Below, piece after piece: positions 35,923 to 45,342 of a DNA stretch of 64,000 bases. Every line of letters begins with the position of its first letter. Within the stretch, counting starts at the first letter, position 1. The stretch spans positions 29,480 to 93,479 of the forward strand of contig DATMBG010000007.1 of NCBI GenBank assembly GCA_035559535.1, given 5' to 3'. The position numbers and the translations under genes are program-made. This stretch comes from Candidatus Limnocylindrales bacterium (lineage in GTDB: Bacteria > Moduliflexota > Moduliflexia > Moduliflexales > JAUQPW01). The notes under the pieces are model-generated. The model ran no database searches. It was not told where the DNA came from and saw only the letters and a program-made list of their open reading frames with translations.

Positions 35923-36030
35923 AGCTCCAGGATTTGTTGTGCCTGGTTTACGGGTGTTTGCTTTTTATTAACAGATTTATTCGGATGGGCTACATCGGAC
36001 AGCAGGTCCTGGATGCAGGATAAGGGATCC

Positions 36031-37002
36031 ATGAAACATACTTTGCTATTGGCTGGAATACTCTCCGGAATTTTACTTACCTCAAATCTTGTAAAAGGAG
36101 AAACTGCCGATCGTATTGTGGCTATTGTTAATGATAAGGTTATTACACTCCGGCAGTTAAAACTCGCAGAGTTTTCTGCCTTACAAAACAAGCCGCAGGA
36201 TTCTGAGGGAAAATTTTCGGTTGATCAGGCTAAATTATTGGAGGATTTAATCGAGGAAAAATTACTGATCCAGGTCGCCGATAAAGCTGGGATCACCGTA
36301 ACCGAGGATGAGGTTAATGCGGCCCTGGAGGAAATTAAGAAACGCAACAAAATCTCAGATGATGCAAAGTTCCGAGAAGCTGTGACCCGGGAAGGTCAGA
36401 GTTGGGAACAATTCCTGGATGATATCCGGAAGCAAATCAAAGTGGTAAGGCTGGTCAATCGGGAAGTTCGATCGCGGGTTACCGTTGATGAAGCGGAAGT
36501 TCGAGATTATTATGAAAAAACTAAGAACTCTTCCGGACCTCCTCCGGAAAAAGTAAAGGTACGTCATATTCTATTTTCCGTTCCGGAGTGGGCCTCCCAG
36601 CAGATGGATGAAGATGCCAAAAAAAAAGCAGAAGAGGTCTTGGCTAAGATTAAAGGGGGGTTGGATTTTGCTGAAGCAGCCAGATTATATTCAGACGATC
36701 CCTCTAAGGAACGAGGCGGGGATCTGGGAGTTGTCTCCAAGGGACATATGATAAATCCCCTGGATGAAGTGATTTTTAGTCTGAAACCCGGTGAGGTAAG
36801 CCAGCCCGTTCGATCCAGTTTAGGATATCATCTTATAAAAGTCGAGGAAAAAATAAATGTAGAAGTAGAAGCTTTGGAAACCGCCAAGGAACAGATCCGT
36901 AATCTTCTCTTTCAACAAAAAGTAGAATCCCTCTATAAAGACTGGATTAAGAAATTAAAATCTGAGGCCTATATTGAAATTAAGGAGGAAGCTTTACACT
37001 GA
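36031..37002 (+). CDS. SurA-like periplasmic peptidyl-prolyl isomerase
   Basis: 323 residues. Signal peptide (MKHTLLLAGILSGILLTSNL), a SurA_N chaperone domain (DRIVAIVNDKVITLRQL and onward) and one parvulin domain near 175-270 (KVRHILFSVPEW, SDDPSKERGGDLGVVSKGHM, SSLGYHLIKVEE). Helps outer-membrane protein folding. It is a single-parvulin form, shorter than enteric SurA. ATG 36031 puts the signal at the terminus; ATG 36013 is also in frame. Overlaps the S4 gene by 4 bases. Confidence 0.88.
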   Translation: MKHTLLLAGILSGILLTSNLVKGETADRIVAIVNDKVITLRQLKLAEFSALQNKPQDSEGKFSVDQAKLLEDLIEEKLLIQVADKAGITVTEDEVNAALEEIKKRNKISDDAKFREAVTREGQSWEQFLDDIRKQIKVVRLVNREVRSRVTVDEAEVRDYYEKTKNSSGPPPEKVKVRHILFSVPEWASQQMDEDAKKKAEEVLAKIKGGLDFAEAARLYSDDPSKERGGDLGVVSKGHMINPLDEVIFSLKPGEVSQPVRSSLGYHLIKVEEKINVEVEALETAKEQIRNLLFQQKVESLYKDWIKKLKSEAYIEIKEEALH

Positions 37003-37268
37003 GATTAGATCTCTTTTTGAAAATGAGTCGTTTGAGTAAACGTCGGTCCCTGGCAAAGGAGCTTTGTGAGAAAGAACTGGTTCGGGTAAACGGTCAAATT
37101 GCCAAAGCTTCAAAAGAAATCAAACCAGGAGATATCATTCACGTAGAATCCTGGAACCGGCGTTTGGTGGTCAAAGTGTTGCAGGTTCCTGAAGGGCCTT
37201 TAAAGAAAAAAGAGGCCGATAGGTTATACGAAGTTTTAGAGGATATAAGAAAAGAAACTGAATTTTAA
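36999..37268 (+). CDS. small S4-domain RNA-binding protein with CTG start
   Basis: 89 residues. Starting at CTG 36999 the chain reads (M)RLDLFLKMSRLSKRRSLA, the complete S4 domain opening (RLDxFLKxSRLxKRR) of RqcP/Hsp15-type proteins. Starting at TTG 37017 would cut off the RLDLF part. A perfect AGGAGG lies 9-10 bases before CTG, and CTGA overlaps the preceding stop as ATGA does elsewhere. Likely binds rRNA or stalled 50S subunits; RqcP-like quality control is one possibility. Followed by a spacer hairpin and accD. Confidence 0.85.
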   Translation: MRLDLFLKMSRLSKRRSLAKELCEKELVRVNGQIAKASKEIKPGDIIHVESWNRRLVVKVLQVPEGPLKKKEADRLYEVLEDIRKETEF

Positions 37269-37276
37269 AGGGTAAG

Positions 37277-37306
37277 TTGTCAAGGGATCCCCTGAATCCT
37301 TGACAA
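37277..37306. repeat. spacer hairpin
   Basis: Perfect 9-base arms TTGTCAAGG / CCTTGACAA around a 12-base loop, between the S4 gene and accD. Confidence 0.8.
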
Positions 37307-37325
37307 TGAACGGCTAACAATTAGA

Positions 37326-38171
37326 ATGGCCTGGTTTAGGCGAGATAAAGAAGTAAAAAGTAATATCGAAACCCCTAAAAAGAGGGTCCCCGAAGGGTTA
37401 TGGATTAAATGCGACTCCTGTAAGGAGATGGTATATCGAAAAGAAGTTGAGAAGAATTTAAAAGTATGTCCCAAATGCAATTACCACTACCGTCTGACCT
37501 ATCAGGAAAGACTTAAAATGCTTTTTGATGACGAAGCTTATCAGGAATTCGATACCAACCTTCGATCTGCGGACCCTTTAAAATTTAAGGATTCAAAAAA
37601 ATACAAGGACCGATTGAAGGCTGCCAAAGCTAAAACCGGGTTAGAAGAAGCGGTAGTCTCTGCGGAGGGAAAAATCGGGGGAATTCCGGTTATTCTCTGT
37701 GTGTTAGAATTTGGATTTATGGGGGGGAGTATGGGTTCTGTAGTCGGTGAAAAAGTTACCCGGGCCATTGAACGGGCGATTCTGGAAAGAAAACCCCTTA
37801 TTATTATTTCCTGTTCTGGAGGAGCCCGTATGCAGGAAGGAATTCTCTCCCTGATGCAAATGGCTAAAATTAGTGCAGCCCTTGGACGGTTAAGTAAAGC
37901 CGGCCTACTTTATATCTCCATCCTGACAGATCCTACAACCGGTGGTGTAACGGCCAGTTTTGCTATGTTAGGGGATATTATTCTGGCAGAGCCTGGCGCT
38001 CTGATTGGATTTGCAGGACCGAGGGTCATCCAGCAGACCATACGCCAGGAGCTACCTCCGGGTTTTCAAACTTCGGAATTTCTTCTCCAGCATGGAATTA
38101 TTGACATGGTAGTCCCAAGGAAAAATATGAAAGCTACTCTGGATAAACTCCTGAATTTTTTTGTCTCCTAA
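37326..38171 (+). CDS. accD: acetyl-CoA carboxylase carboxyltransferase subunit beta
   Basis: 281 residues. Transfers the carboxyl group from biotin to acetyl-CoA with AccA, first step of fatty acid synthesis. Zinc ribbon CDSC..CPKC at about 36-58, then the crotonase-like core with [26 protein letters not shown] and [16 protein letters not shown]. Length fits the family. Start ATG has only a weak ribosome site. followed by folC, a common accD-folC pairing. Confidence 0.96.
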   Translation: MAWFRRDKEVKSNIETPKKRVPEGLWIKCDSCKEMVYRKEVEKNLKVCPKCNYHYRLTYQERLKMLFDDEAYQEFDTNLRSADPLKFKDSKKYKDRLKAAKAKTGLEEAVVSAEGKIGGIPVILCVLEFGFMGGSMGSVVGEKVTRAIERAILERKPLIIISCSGGARMQEGILSLMQMAKISAALGRLSKAGLLYISILTDPTTGGVTASFAMLGDIILAEPGALIGFAGPRVIQQTIRQELPPGFQTSEFLLQHGIIDMVVPRKNMKATLDKLLNFFVS

Positions 38172-38178
38172 AGTTTAG

Positions 38179-38236
38179 CCACAAAGACGCCCAGATACCT
38201 CTCTTAATGAGTCCGGAAGTCGGAGTATCTTTGTGG
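38179..38236. repeat. spacer palindrome (CCACAAAGA type)
   Basis: Arms CCACAAAGA / TCTTTGTGG frame the accD-folC spacer, with weaker pairing (GATAC.. / ..GTATC) inside. This resembles a widespread repeat ending in CACAAAGACGC. Confidence 0.75.
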
Positions 38237-38261
38237 TTAATTATTTATTTTGAGTTCCTAC

Positions 38262-39587
38262 ATGATGACTTACCAGCAGGTTTTAGATTATCTCCTGAGC
38301 TTTAAACCTTCGGTTATTCGCCTGGGACTTGAAAAGATTCGGTATATCCTCAAAGAGTTTGGTGATCCCCAGGATCGGTTTCCGTCCGTTTTGATAGCGG
38401 GAACAAATGGTAAAGGTTCTACCACGGCCATGGTCAGTTCCATTCTTCAGGCAGAGGGATGGAAGGTGGGAAGTTATACCTCTCCACATCTCCTGGACTT
38501 TCGAGAAAGAATTACGATAAATGGGAATCTTATTCCAGAGGAAGATCTGATCACCCTGACCGAGGAATTTATACAGATTTTATCCGAGATCGGATCCAGG
38601 AAGCCTGTTGAAGCTTCACAAAACCTGACCTTTTTTGAAGTTGTAACAATTCTGGCTTTTTTGTATTTCGCTCAACAACAAATAGATATCGCTGTTCTGG
38701 AAGTAGGATTAGGTGGGCGACTGGATGCAACCAATGTAGTGAATCCCCTGGTATCGATTATTACCAACATTTCCATGGACCATGAAAATTATTTAGGATC
38801 TACCCGTCGGGAGATTGCCAGAGAAAAAGCCGGTATTGTTAAAGAAAATGGAATTTGTCTTACCGCCTGTGAACCTGGGGAAGCTCTGGAAGAAATAGAA
38901 GCCATATGCCACCGGAAAAATGCTCAACTTTTTAAATGGGGGACCCACTTTACCACCTCTCCCATCCAGAGTAGTTTAGCCGGTCAGATATTCTCTTATC
39001 AGGGAATGACCCAAAGCTATGATCAACTGGAAATTTCTCTCTTGGGAAGGCATCAAATTCTTAATGCAGCTCTTGCTGTAGGCACGATGGAACTCTTGAA
39101 ATCTCGAGGGTTTCCTGTGCAGGAAGCTAATCTTCGAAAAGGCCTAAAGGCTGCGCGAAACCCGGGTCGATTAGAAATAATCGGACGGTCTCCCATGGTA
39201 GTTCTCGATGCAGCTCACAATCCCGGGGGAGCAGAGGCCCTGTCCAAGGCCCTGGTTGAATTATTTACTTATGATCAGCTTATTTTGGTAATGGGCATTT
39301 TAAGGGATAAAGATATCCGGGGTATTTTTAAAGCGCTTTTTCCCATCGCTTCCCAACTTATTTTTACACAACCCCAAAATACAGAACGGGCAACTCCGGC
39401 TGAAGAATTAGCCCGTATAGCCCAGGAAATGCATAGGGATAAATATGAGGTTGTCTCTCAAGTTTCCAAAGCTATTGAATTAGCCCATCGTCGAGCAACG
39501 CCTGAGAGCTTAATCTGTATTACGGGTTCTCTCTATACCATTGCCGAGGCGAAACAATTTTATGCAGACATAAAACATAATGGGTAA
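38262..39587 (+). CDS. folC: bifunctional folylpolyglutamate/dihydrofolate synthase
   Basis: 441 residues. Adds glutamates to folates and may also make dihydrofolate. Mur-ligase-type ATP site AGTNGKGSTTAMV near 50, folate loop SYTSPHLLDFRERI, EVGLGGRLDATN and the C-terminal LGRHQILNAALAV and VLDAAHNPGG blocks are all present. A TTG at 38250 is in frame; ATG 38262 is chosen. Follows accD after a palindromic spacer. Confidence 0.94.
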   Translation: MMTYQQVLDYLLSFKPSVIRLGLEKIRYILKEFGDPQDRFPSVLIAGTNGKGSTTAMVSSILQAEGWKVGSYTSPHLLDFRERITINGNLIPEEDLITLTEEFIQILSEIGSRKPVEASQNLTFFEVVTILAFLYFAQQQIDIAVLEVGLGGRLDATNVVNPLVSIITNISMDHENYLGSTRREIAREKAGIVKENGICLTACEPGEALEEIEAICHRKNAQLFKWGTHFTTSPIQSSLAGQIFSYQGMTQSYDQLEISLLGRHQILNAALAVGTMELLKSRGFPVQEANLRKGLKAARNPGRLEIIGRSPMVVLDAAHNPGGAEALSKALVELFTYDQLILVMGILRDKDIRGIFKALFPIASQLIFTQPQNTERATPAEELARIAQEMHRDKYEVVSQVSKAIELAHRRATPESLICITGSLYTIAEAKQFYADIKHNG

Positions 39588-39594
39588 TATCCTA

Positions 39595-39674
39595 AAGAAC
39601 GCGAAGAATTTTATAAATCCCCCAGGAATAAAACATACAAAGAGTACTTGAGATTCTTCCTGTTCTTCGTGGTT
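39595..39674. repeat. spacer palindrome (AACGCGAAGAA type)
   Basis: AAGAACGCGAAGAAT at 39595 and ATTCTTCCTGTTCTTCGTGG at 39653 are imperfect inverted arms. Their heptamer-like words (CTTCGTG, GTTCTTC) match a widespread intergenic repeat family. Confidence 0.75.
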
Positions 39675-39679
39675 AGAAA

Positions 39680-41008
39680 ATGGCAGAAATTTTACCCTTC
39701 AAAGGTATTCGTTACAATCTTAATAAAGTAGGCGATTTAGCCCTTGTGGTTTCTCCTCCTTACGATGTGATCTCACAGGAGGAACAAGAAAATTATTATA
39801 AGCTCCATCCCTATAATGTGATTCGTTTAATTTTTGGAAAAGATCTTCCCGGGGATACAGAAGAAGAGAATAAGTATACCCGGGCGGCCAGATATTTTCA
39901 GGAATGGATGAATCAACGTATCCTGGTGCAGGATGAGCAACCAGCTATCTATCTTTATCGCCAGGATTATCGCCTGCCTTATGAAGAAAAAGAGAAAAGC
40001 CTGACAGGTTTCATCGCTCTGGTTCACATAGATGAGGCTACCAGTAGTAATACGATTTACCCACACGAACATACCATGCCGGCTACGGTAGCCGATCGGT
40101 TAAATGTCGTCAAAGCTTGTAAAGCAGATTTATCTCCGTTGTTTGCCCTTTATTCAGATAGGGAAAGTCAGATCCGGAGTATTTTAGTTTCCGAAATGCA
40201 AGCTCAACCTATTCTCAAGTTGAAAGATCTGGAAGAAGTTCAACATCAGGTCTGGAGGATTCAAAATACCGAAAAGATTAAAGCAATCCAATCAAAAATA
40301 AGAAATAAAGCTCTGGTCATCGCCGATGGGCATCATCGGTACGAAGCAGCAAAATTATTCCGGGATTATATGTGGGCTTTGGATCCTCATCCTTCAGAGT
40401 TCAAACTGTATAATTACGTTATGATGCAACTGGTAGCCATAGAGGATGAAGGATTGACTATTTTTCCCATTCACAGGCTGGTACGGGGTCTAAGTAACTT
40501 TAAAGAGGATCTGTTTTTAAAGCAGTTAGAGCAATTTTTTCATATCGATACCTTTAAACTTGACGAAAAAGAAAAAACTGCTAAAGTAAGCTTTATTCTT
40601 AATCGGTTGAGAATGGACTCTGAGCTTAGCCATCGGTTTTTTGTCTACAGTGGACAAAATAAAGTGTACGGCCTGACATTAAAAGACTTGAAAGCCTATG
40701 AGCAGATTGCCGATTTAACTCTACCCGAAGTTCTCAGAAATTTAGATGTAAGTATACTGCAGACGCTTATTTTTGATCATATTTTGGAAGGGAAAGAAAA
40801 ACCTTTAGAGATCTCTTACACAAGGGAAGAAGGAAAGGCTTTAGAGCTGATCGACACAGGGCAATATCAAATAGCATTTCTTTTAAGTCCCACGCGGGTA
40901 TCTCAGGTGGTAGAAGTAGCAACCCTGAGGAGACGGATGCCGCCTAAATCCACTTATTTTTACCCGAAACCTTTGACCGGAATCGTAATGAATAAAATAT
41001 CCTGGTGA
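39680..41008 (+). CDS. DUF1015 family protein
   Basis: 442 residues. It opens with AEILPFKGIRYNL and SPPYDVISQEEQ and carries IADGHHRYEAA near 215, the hallmarks of DUF1015 proteins. The HH motif suggests a nucleotide- or metal-binding role; some members have been linked to phosphoserine-type substrates, but no activity is firmly established to my knowledge. Cytoplasmic. Between folC and murB on the same strand. Confidence 0.9.
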   Translation: MAEILPFKGIRYNLNKVGDLALVVSPPYDVISQEEQENYYKLHPYNVIRLIFGKDLPGDTEEENKYTRAARYFQEWMNQRILVQDEQPAIYLYRQDYRLPYEEKEKSLTGFIALVHIDEATSSNTIYPHEHTMPATVADRLNVVKACKADLSPLFALYSDRESQIRSILVSEMQAQPILKLKDLEEVQHQVWRIQNTEKIKAIQSKIRNKALVIADGHHRYEAAKLFRDYMWALDPHPSEFKLYNYVMMQLVAIEDEGLTIFPIHRLVRGLSNFKEDLFLKQLEQFFHIDTFKLDEKEKTAKVSFILNRLRMDSELSHRFFVYSGQNKVYGLTLKDLKAYEQIADLTLPEVLRNLDVSILQTLIFDHILEGKEKPLEISYTREEGKALELIDTGQYQIAFLLSPTRVSQVVEVATLRRRMPPKSTYFYPKPLTGIVMNKISW

Positions 41009-41048
41009 GAACCCTTTAGAGCAGGGAATGCTTCCTTCAGTTTAAGCT

Positions 41049-41972
41049 ATGGTTTCAGGTGGGCATGGTAGTTTAGATACCTGGCAAAGTTTGATCAAAG
41101 GAAAGGTTCTGTTCCGGGAGCCTTTAAGTAAGTATACGACTTTTCGAATAGGAGGACCGGCTGAGTGGATGGTTTTTCCTTTGGATCTCCAGGATGTGCA
41201 GACGGCGGTAGCGTATGCCCACGATCAGGGTATGAAAATTTTTGTTCTGGGAGGCGGTTCCAATTTATTAGTGGCCGATGAAGGGATTCCGGGGGTTGTA
41301 CTGAATCTGAGTAAGGGGTTTAATTATGCCCACTTCCAAGATACGCTGGTCATTGTTGGGGCCGGATATAGTCTTCCCCGGCTTGTCACCGAGGCTGTGA
41401 AGCGTGGGTTAACGGGATTGGAGTGTGCAACAGGAGTGCCGGGAACTGTGGGGGGCGCTGTGAGAATGAATGCAGGTACCCGAGAGGCTGGGATCGGAGA
41501 TATTATCGTCCAATTAAAGCTCCTTCACAATAATGGAATCCTGAAGACTTTAGAACAAAAAGATTTAAAATTTCAGTACCGAGAATCCAACCTTCCCGCC
41601 GAGAGTATTATATTAGAAGTGGTACTGAATTTGAGAAAGGGAAATCAGAAGACCCTCCGGGAAGATATCCACAGACGTTTGATAAGTAGAAAAGCCACAC
41701 AGCCGCTTTCATACCCCAATGCAGGCTCTATTTTTAAAAATCCTCCGGGGGAGTATGCCGGTCGTCTCATCGAAAAGGTGGGATTAAAAGGGACTCGCGT
41801 AGGTGATGCCGAGATTTCTTTGTTACATGGTAATTTTATTGTTAATAAAGGATCTGCAACTGCCAAAGATGTGATGGCTCTCATTCGAATGGCCAGACAA
41901 AAAGTCTGGAAAGAAACCGGAATTAAGCTTGAACTGGAAGTTAAGTTATGGGGTTTAAACGAGGAAGGATAG
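41049..41972 (+). CDS. murB: UDP-N-acetylenolpyruvoylglucosamine reductase
   Basis: 307 residues, type II MurB-like length. Reduces UDP-GlcNAc-enolpyruvate to UDP-MurNAc with FAD and NADPH for peptidoglycan. FAD blocks TTFRIGGPAEWMV, VLGGGSNLLVAD and GLTGLECATGVPGTVGGAV; active-site Ser in NAGSIFKNP and late Glu in LELEVKLWG. Begins a shortened division cluster murB-ftsQ-ftsA-ftsZ; the usual murC and ddl are absent. Confidence 0.96.
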   Translation: MVSGGHGSLDTWQSLIKGKVLFREPLSKYTTFRIGGPAEWMVFPLDLQDVQTAVAYAHDQGMKIFVLGGGSNLLVADEGIPGVVLNLSKGFNYAHFQDTLVIVGAGYSLPRLVTEAVKRGLTGLECATGVPGTVGGAVRMNAGTREAGIGDIIVQLKLLHNNGILKTLEQKDLKFQYRESNLPAESIILEVVLNLRKGNQKTLREDIHRRLISRKATQPLSYPNAGSIFKNPPGEYAGRLIEKVGLKGTRVGDAEISLLHGNFIVNKGSATAKDVMALIRMARQKVWKETGIKLELEVKLWGLNEEG

Positions 41973-42032
41973 AAGATAGAGAACTGCGGTTCGATAGGTA
42001 TCGACCTGTGATTCTCAGTCCTCGATCCTTGT

Positions 42033-42779
42033 GTGTTTGATAAAGTCATTTTTTTTGTACAGGGAATGATCCTTCTGATGATGGCCCTATGTGTTTATCT
42101 TTATATGGGAAATTCGCCTCACTTTGAAGTTTCCTCCATTAAAGTCAAGGGAAATATTTTTTTGTCATCCTCAGAAGTTATAAAGAAAGCAGGTATTCAG
42201 CTCCACACCAATATCTTGAAAATTAAACCTGAAGAAATAAAAAATCGATTAGACCAGGAAGTATGGATTAAAAGAGCGACGATTCGTAGAGAGTTACCCA
42301 ATCGGATTATCATTGAGTTGCAAGAGCGAGAGCCGTTTATGATTTGGGTAGGAGGGACCAAACAGGACGGAAGAAGATATCTGGTAGATCGAGAAGGAGT
42401 TCTACTTAAAGAGGTTCAGGAAGGGGAGGAAGTGGCCCGCAATCTTCCGATTTTTACCACCAGTTCTTTGATTCCTTTAACCTCCAGAGAGTCTGAGCCG
42501 GAGATGGTTTATGTCCAAAAGATCATTCCTGAGATTGCAAAGATTCTTCAAGAAGACATTTTTTTATTCAAGAAAATAAAAGAAATTCATCTTTCCGGAA
42601 CGGGTAGTCTAACCCTCGTTCCGGATACCGGAACTCCGGAGATAAGGGTTCACTTACTCGATTATCAAAGGAATTTAGAATATTTCAAGAGGTTACTTCC
42701 CCAATTAGATGTGACGCATCTAGAATATGTAGACTTAAGATTTAAAAAGAGAGTGGTAATTAAGCCAAATAATAGTTGA
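42033..42779 (+). CDS. ftsQ: cell division protein FtsQ/DivIB
   Basis: 248 residues. One membrane helix at about 8-27, a POTRA domain (FEVSSIKVKGNIFLSSSEVI) and the FtsQ C-domain (WIKRATIRRELPNRIIIELQ, YVDLRFKKRVVIKP at the end). It links early and late divisome proteins. GTG start 42033 has no clear ribosome site. Directly followed by the ftsA promoter and leader. Confidence 0.93.
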   Translation: MFDKVIFFVQGMILLMMALCVYLYMGNSPHFEVSSIKVKGNIFLSSSEVIKKAGIQLHTNILKIKPEEIKNRLDQEVWIKRATIRRELPNRIIIELQEREPFMIWVGGTKQDGRRYLVDREGVLLKEVQEGEEVARNLPIFTTSSLIPLTSRESEPEMVYVQKIIPEIAKILQEDIFLFKKIKEIHLSGTGSLTLVPDTGTPEIRVHLLDYQRNLEYFKRLLPQLDVTHLEYVDLRFKKRVVIKPNNS

Positions 42780-42803
42780 CTTATTTAAAAACTGTGTTAT
42801 TGT
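42776..42803 (+). promoter_or_regulatory. candidate ftsA promoter
   Basis: TTGACT (42776-42781) and TATTGT (42798-42803) with 16-base spacing, overlapping the ftsQ stop. A start near 42810 would give ftsA a leader of about 105 bases. Confidence 0.55.
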
Positions 42804-42855
42804 CTTTGCAGTCTACGATTGGACCTGGCTAATCATAGCTAATTTGATAAAAAAC

Positions 42856-42895
42856 GGTGCTTTCTCCCCGGGTCAAAACCGGGAGTATCTGCACC
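42856..42895 (+). promoter_or_regulatory. structured leader hairpin before ftsA
   Basis: GGTGC ... GCACC closes an outer stem. An inner stem CTCCC(C)GG / CCGGGAG has loop GTCAAAA, and the two are separated by an unequal internal loop (TTT / TATCT). It lies 20 bases before the GTG of ftsA and differs from the heptamer spacers. It could control ftsA translation; no known riboswitch class recognised. Confidence 0.5.
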
Positions 42896-42915
42896 GAAAG
42901 GTTGGTGAATAAGGG

Positions 42916-44154
42916 GTGGCTAAAACAGGTCGAATTATAGCAGGTTTAGATATAGGCACGACCAAAATATGTGCCATTGTAGGCGAGGTCAATGAAGATG
43001 ACCAGGTAGACATCATCGGAATTGGTAATACGCCGTCTCAAGGACTTCGTAAGGGTGTAGTGGTTAACATAGAAAGCACAGTTAAATCCATCGAGAGGGC
43101 GGTTCGGGAAGCGGAATTGATGGCAGGAGTCGAACTTCACTCTGCCTTTGTAGGTATCGCGGGTGGACATATTCGAGGGATCAACAGTCGTGGTGTGATT
43201 GCGGTATCTGGAAAAAATAAAGAGATTACCCCCCAAGATGTGAGACGGGTCATCGATGCAGCGAAAGCCGTATCTATTCCTGTGGACAGAGAAGTTATCC
43301 ATATTCTTCCCCAAGAGTTTATCATTGACGATCAAGATGGAATTAAGGAACCCCTGGGCATGACAGGGGTCAGGCTGGAAGTGGAAGTCCATATTGTAAC
43401 GGCTGCTGTGACCTCGGCTCAAAATATTATTAAAAGTGTGAATCGGGCTGGATTGAATGTGGAAGATATCGTCCTCGAGCAGTTAGCTTCCAGCAAAGCG
43501 ACCCTGACACCGGATGAAAGAGAGATTGGAGTTGCCTTAGTAGATATTGGGGGTGGAACGACCGATATAATTGTCTTTGTAGATGGTAAAGTTTGTCATA
43601 CGGCGGTTCTGGCTCTGGGAGGAAATCATGTGACCAACGATATTGCCGTAGGTCTTAGAACACCCACCGGCGAAGCTGAAAGGATCAAAAGGAGGTACGG
43701 TTGTGCCCTCTCTTCCCTAGTCTCGGAAGATGAAACTATTGAAGTGCCCAGCGTTGGAGGTAGAAAGCCTAGGGTTTTATCCCGACAAATCCTGAGTGAG
43801 ATTATAGAACCTCGGATGGAAGAAATTTTCAGTTTGGTTCATCGAGAACTTAAACGAACCGGATATGATCACTTGATGGCAGCCGGAATTGTAGTAACCG
43901 GTGGCACAGCTATCATGGAAGGAGTTCCCGACCTTGCCGAGCAAGTCTTTGATTTACCGGTCAGAAGAGGAATGCCTATGAATATAGGCGGGTTGGTAGA
44001 TGTTGTGAACAGTCCTATATATGCTACTGGGGTAGGACTTGTTCTATACGGGGTGGAACATGGTTCTCAAGGAAAGTTCAATAAAGCAGACGATGATAAT
44101 CTCTTTCAACGGGTTGTGGCTCGCATGAAACAGTGGTTCGGGGAGTTTTTTTAA
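42916..44154 (+). CDS. ftsA: cell division protein FtsA
   Basis: 412 residues. Actin-like ATPase tethering FtsZ to the membrane. Phosphate loop GLDIGTTKICAIVGE, the 1C domain region after, GVALVDIGGGTTD and VVTGGTAIMEGV nucleotide blocks, and a C-terminal amphipathic membrane helix (VVARMKQWFGEFF). Start is GTG 42916. Between ftsQ and ftsZ. Confidence 0.97.
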   Translation: MAKTGRIIAGLDIGTTKICAIVGEVNEDDQVDIIGIGNTPSQGLRKGVVVNIESTVKSIERAVREAELMAGVELHSAFVGIAGGHIRGINSRGVIAVSGKNKEITPQDVRRVIDAAKAVSIPVDREVIHILPQEFIIDDQDGIKEPLGMTGVRLEVEVHIVTAAVTSAQNIIKSVNRAGLNVEDIVLEQLASSKATLTPDEREIGVALVDIGGGTTDIIVFVDGKVCHTAVLALGGNHVTNDIAVGLRTPTGEAERIKRRYGCALSSLVSEDETIEVPSVGGRKPRVLSRQILSEIIEPRMEEIFSLVHRELKRTGYDHLMAAGIVVTGGTAIMEGVPDLAEQVFDLPVRRGMPMNIGGLVDVVNSPIYATGVGLVLYGVEHGSQGKFNKADDDNLFQRVVARMKQWFGEFF

Positions 44155-44179
44155 TTAAATCTATAAAGGAGGCATGTAT

Positions 44180-45334
44180 ATGGATATGGACTTCGAAGAA
44201 ACCAGTAGTATGAGAGCTAAAATTAAGGTTATCGGGGTCGGTGGGGGGGGCGGAAATGCGGTAAATCGAATGATCAGCGCTGGATTGGAAGGTGTTGAGT
44301 TTATTGCAACCAATACAGACGTTCAGGTTTTAAAACAAAACTTAGCCCCTAAGAAATATCAATTGGGTGCAAAATTAACCAAAGGACTGGGAGCTGGTTC
44401 AGATCCTTTAATAGGTAAAAACGCAGCCCTTGAAGATGAAGATTTATTGGCAGAAATGGTAGGGGATGCCGATATGGTATTCATTACAGCGGGCATGGGG
44501 GGGGGCACAGGAACCGGAGCTTCTCCTATCATTGCAGCAAAGGCAAAAGAACTGGGTGCTTTGACCGTTGCGGTGGTCACAAAGCCTTTTTTATTTGAAG
44601 GAAGTTTTCGCGCCAGACAGGCGGAGGCTGGGATTGCAGAGCTAAACGAGGTCGTAGACACTCTTATTACCATCCCCAATCAGCGTCTGCTGAATGTAGT
44701 CGGAAAACAGACCAGCATCCTGGATGCCTTTGCACAGGCCGACGAGGTGCTTAAGCAGGCTGTACAAGGAATTTCGGATCTTATTACGGTACCCGGCCTT
44801 ATTAACCTGGATTTTGCCGATGTTAAAACGATCATGTCCAATATGGGCGTAGCCCTCATGGGAACTGCCGTAGCTACCGGAGAACAACGCGCCATCGACG
44901 CCGCCCAAAAGGCTATTTCTAGCCCTCTGCTGGACGATATAACCATTGATGGGGCAAGAGGAGTCCTGATTAATATTACCGGTGGTAAAAATCTCGGCCT
45001 CCATGAAGTGAGCGAGGCGGCTTCTATCATTCAAGAAGCTGCTCATCCAGAAGCCAATATTATCTTTGGCGCCGTGATCGATGAAACCCTCACCGATGAA
45101 ATCCGAATTACCGTCATCGCTACAGGATTTGATGCAAAAGAGAAAGTAGAACGTGAAAAAATAGAGCGACAGTTGGGATCTGAAAAACTTCCCTACAAGT
45201 ATCTGGATACCAGCCATGCACGCAAAAAATCTTCTGGTGGAATTCCTAAGAAACGGCTAGAGCCTGTTAGCGGTGATTTCGTCGTGGAGAATGATCTGGA
45301 TATCCCAACCTTCATCCGGAAAAAAGCGGATTAG
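44180..45334 (+). CDS. ftsZ: cell division protein FtsZ
   Basis: 384 residues. Tubulin-like GTPase of the division ring. Conserved [13 protein letters not shown] near 13, tubulin signature [24 protein letters not shown] and [13 protein letters not shown]-terminal peptide [11 protein letters not shown] binds FtsA. ATG 44180 is 7 bases from GGAGG; ATG 44174 is only one base away and less likely. Confidence 0.97.
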   Translation: MDMDFEETSSMRAKIKVIGVGGGGGNAVNRMISAGLEGVEFIATNTDVQVLKQNLAPKKYQLGAKLTKGLGAGSDPLIGKNAALEDEDLLAEMVGDADMVFITAGMGGGTGTGASPIIAAKAKELGALTVAVVTKPFLFEGSFRARQAEAGIAELNEVVDTLITIPNQRLLNVVGKQTSILDAFAQADEVLKQAVQGISDLITVPGLINLDFADVKTIMSNMGVALMGTAVATGEQRAIDAAQKAISSPLLDDITIDGARGVLINITGGKNLGLHEVSEAASIIQEAAHPEANIIFGAVIDETLTDEIRITVIATGFDAKEKVEREKIERQLGSEKLPYKYLDTSHARKKSSGGIPKKRLEPVSGDFVVENDLDIPTFIRKKAD

Positions 45335-45342
45335 TTTAATCC

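Noticed and set aside
42856..42895. Known riboswitch before ftsA
   Set aside because: No match to any class whose core I can recognise; kept only as a structured leader.
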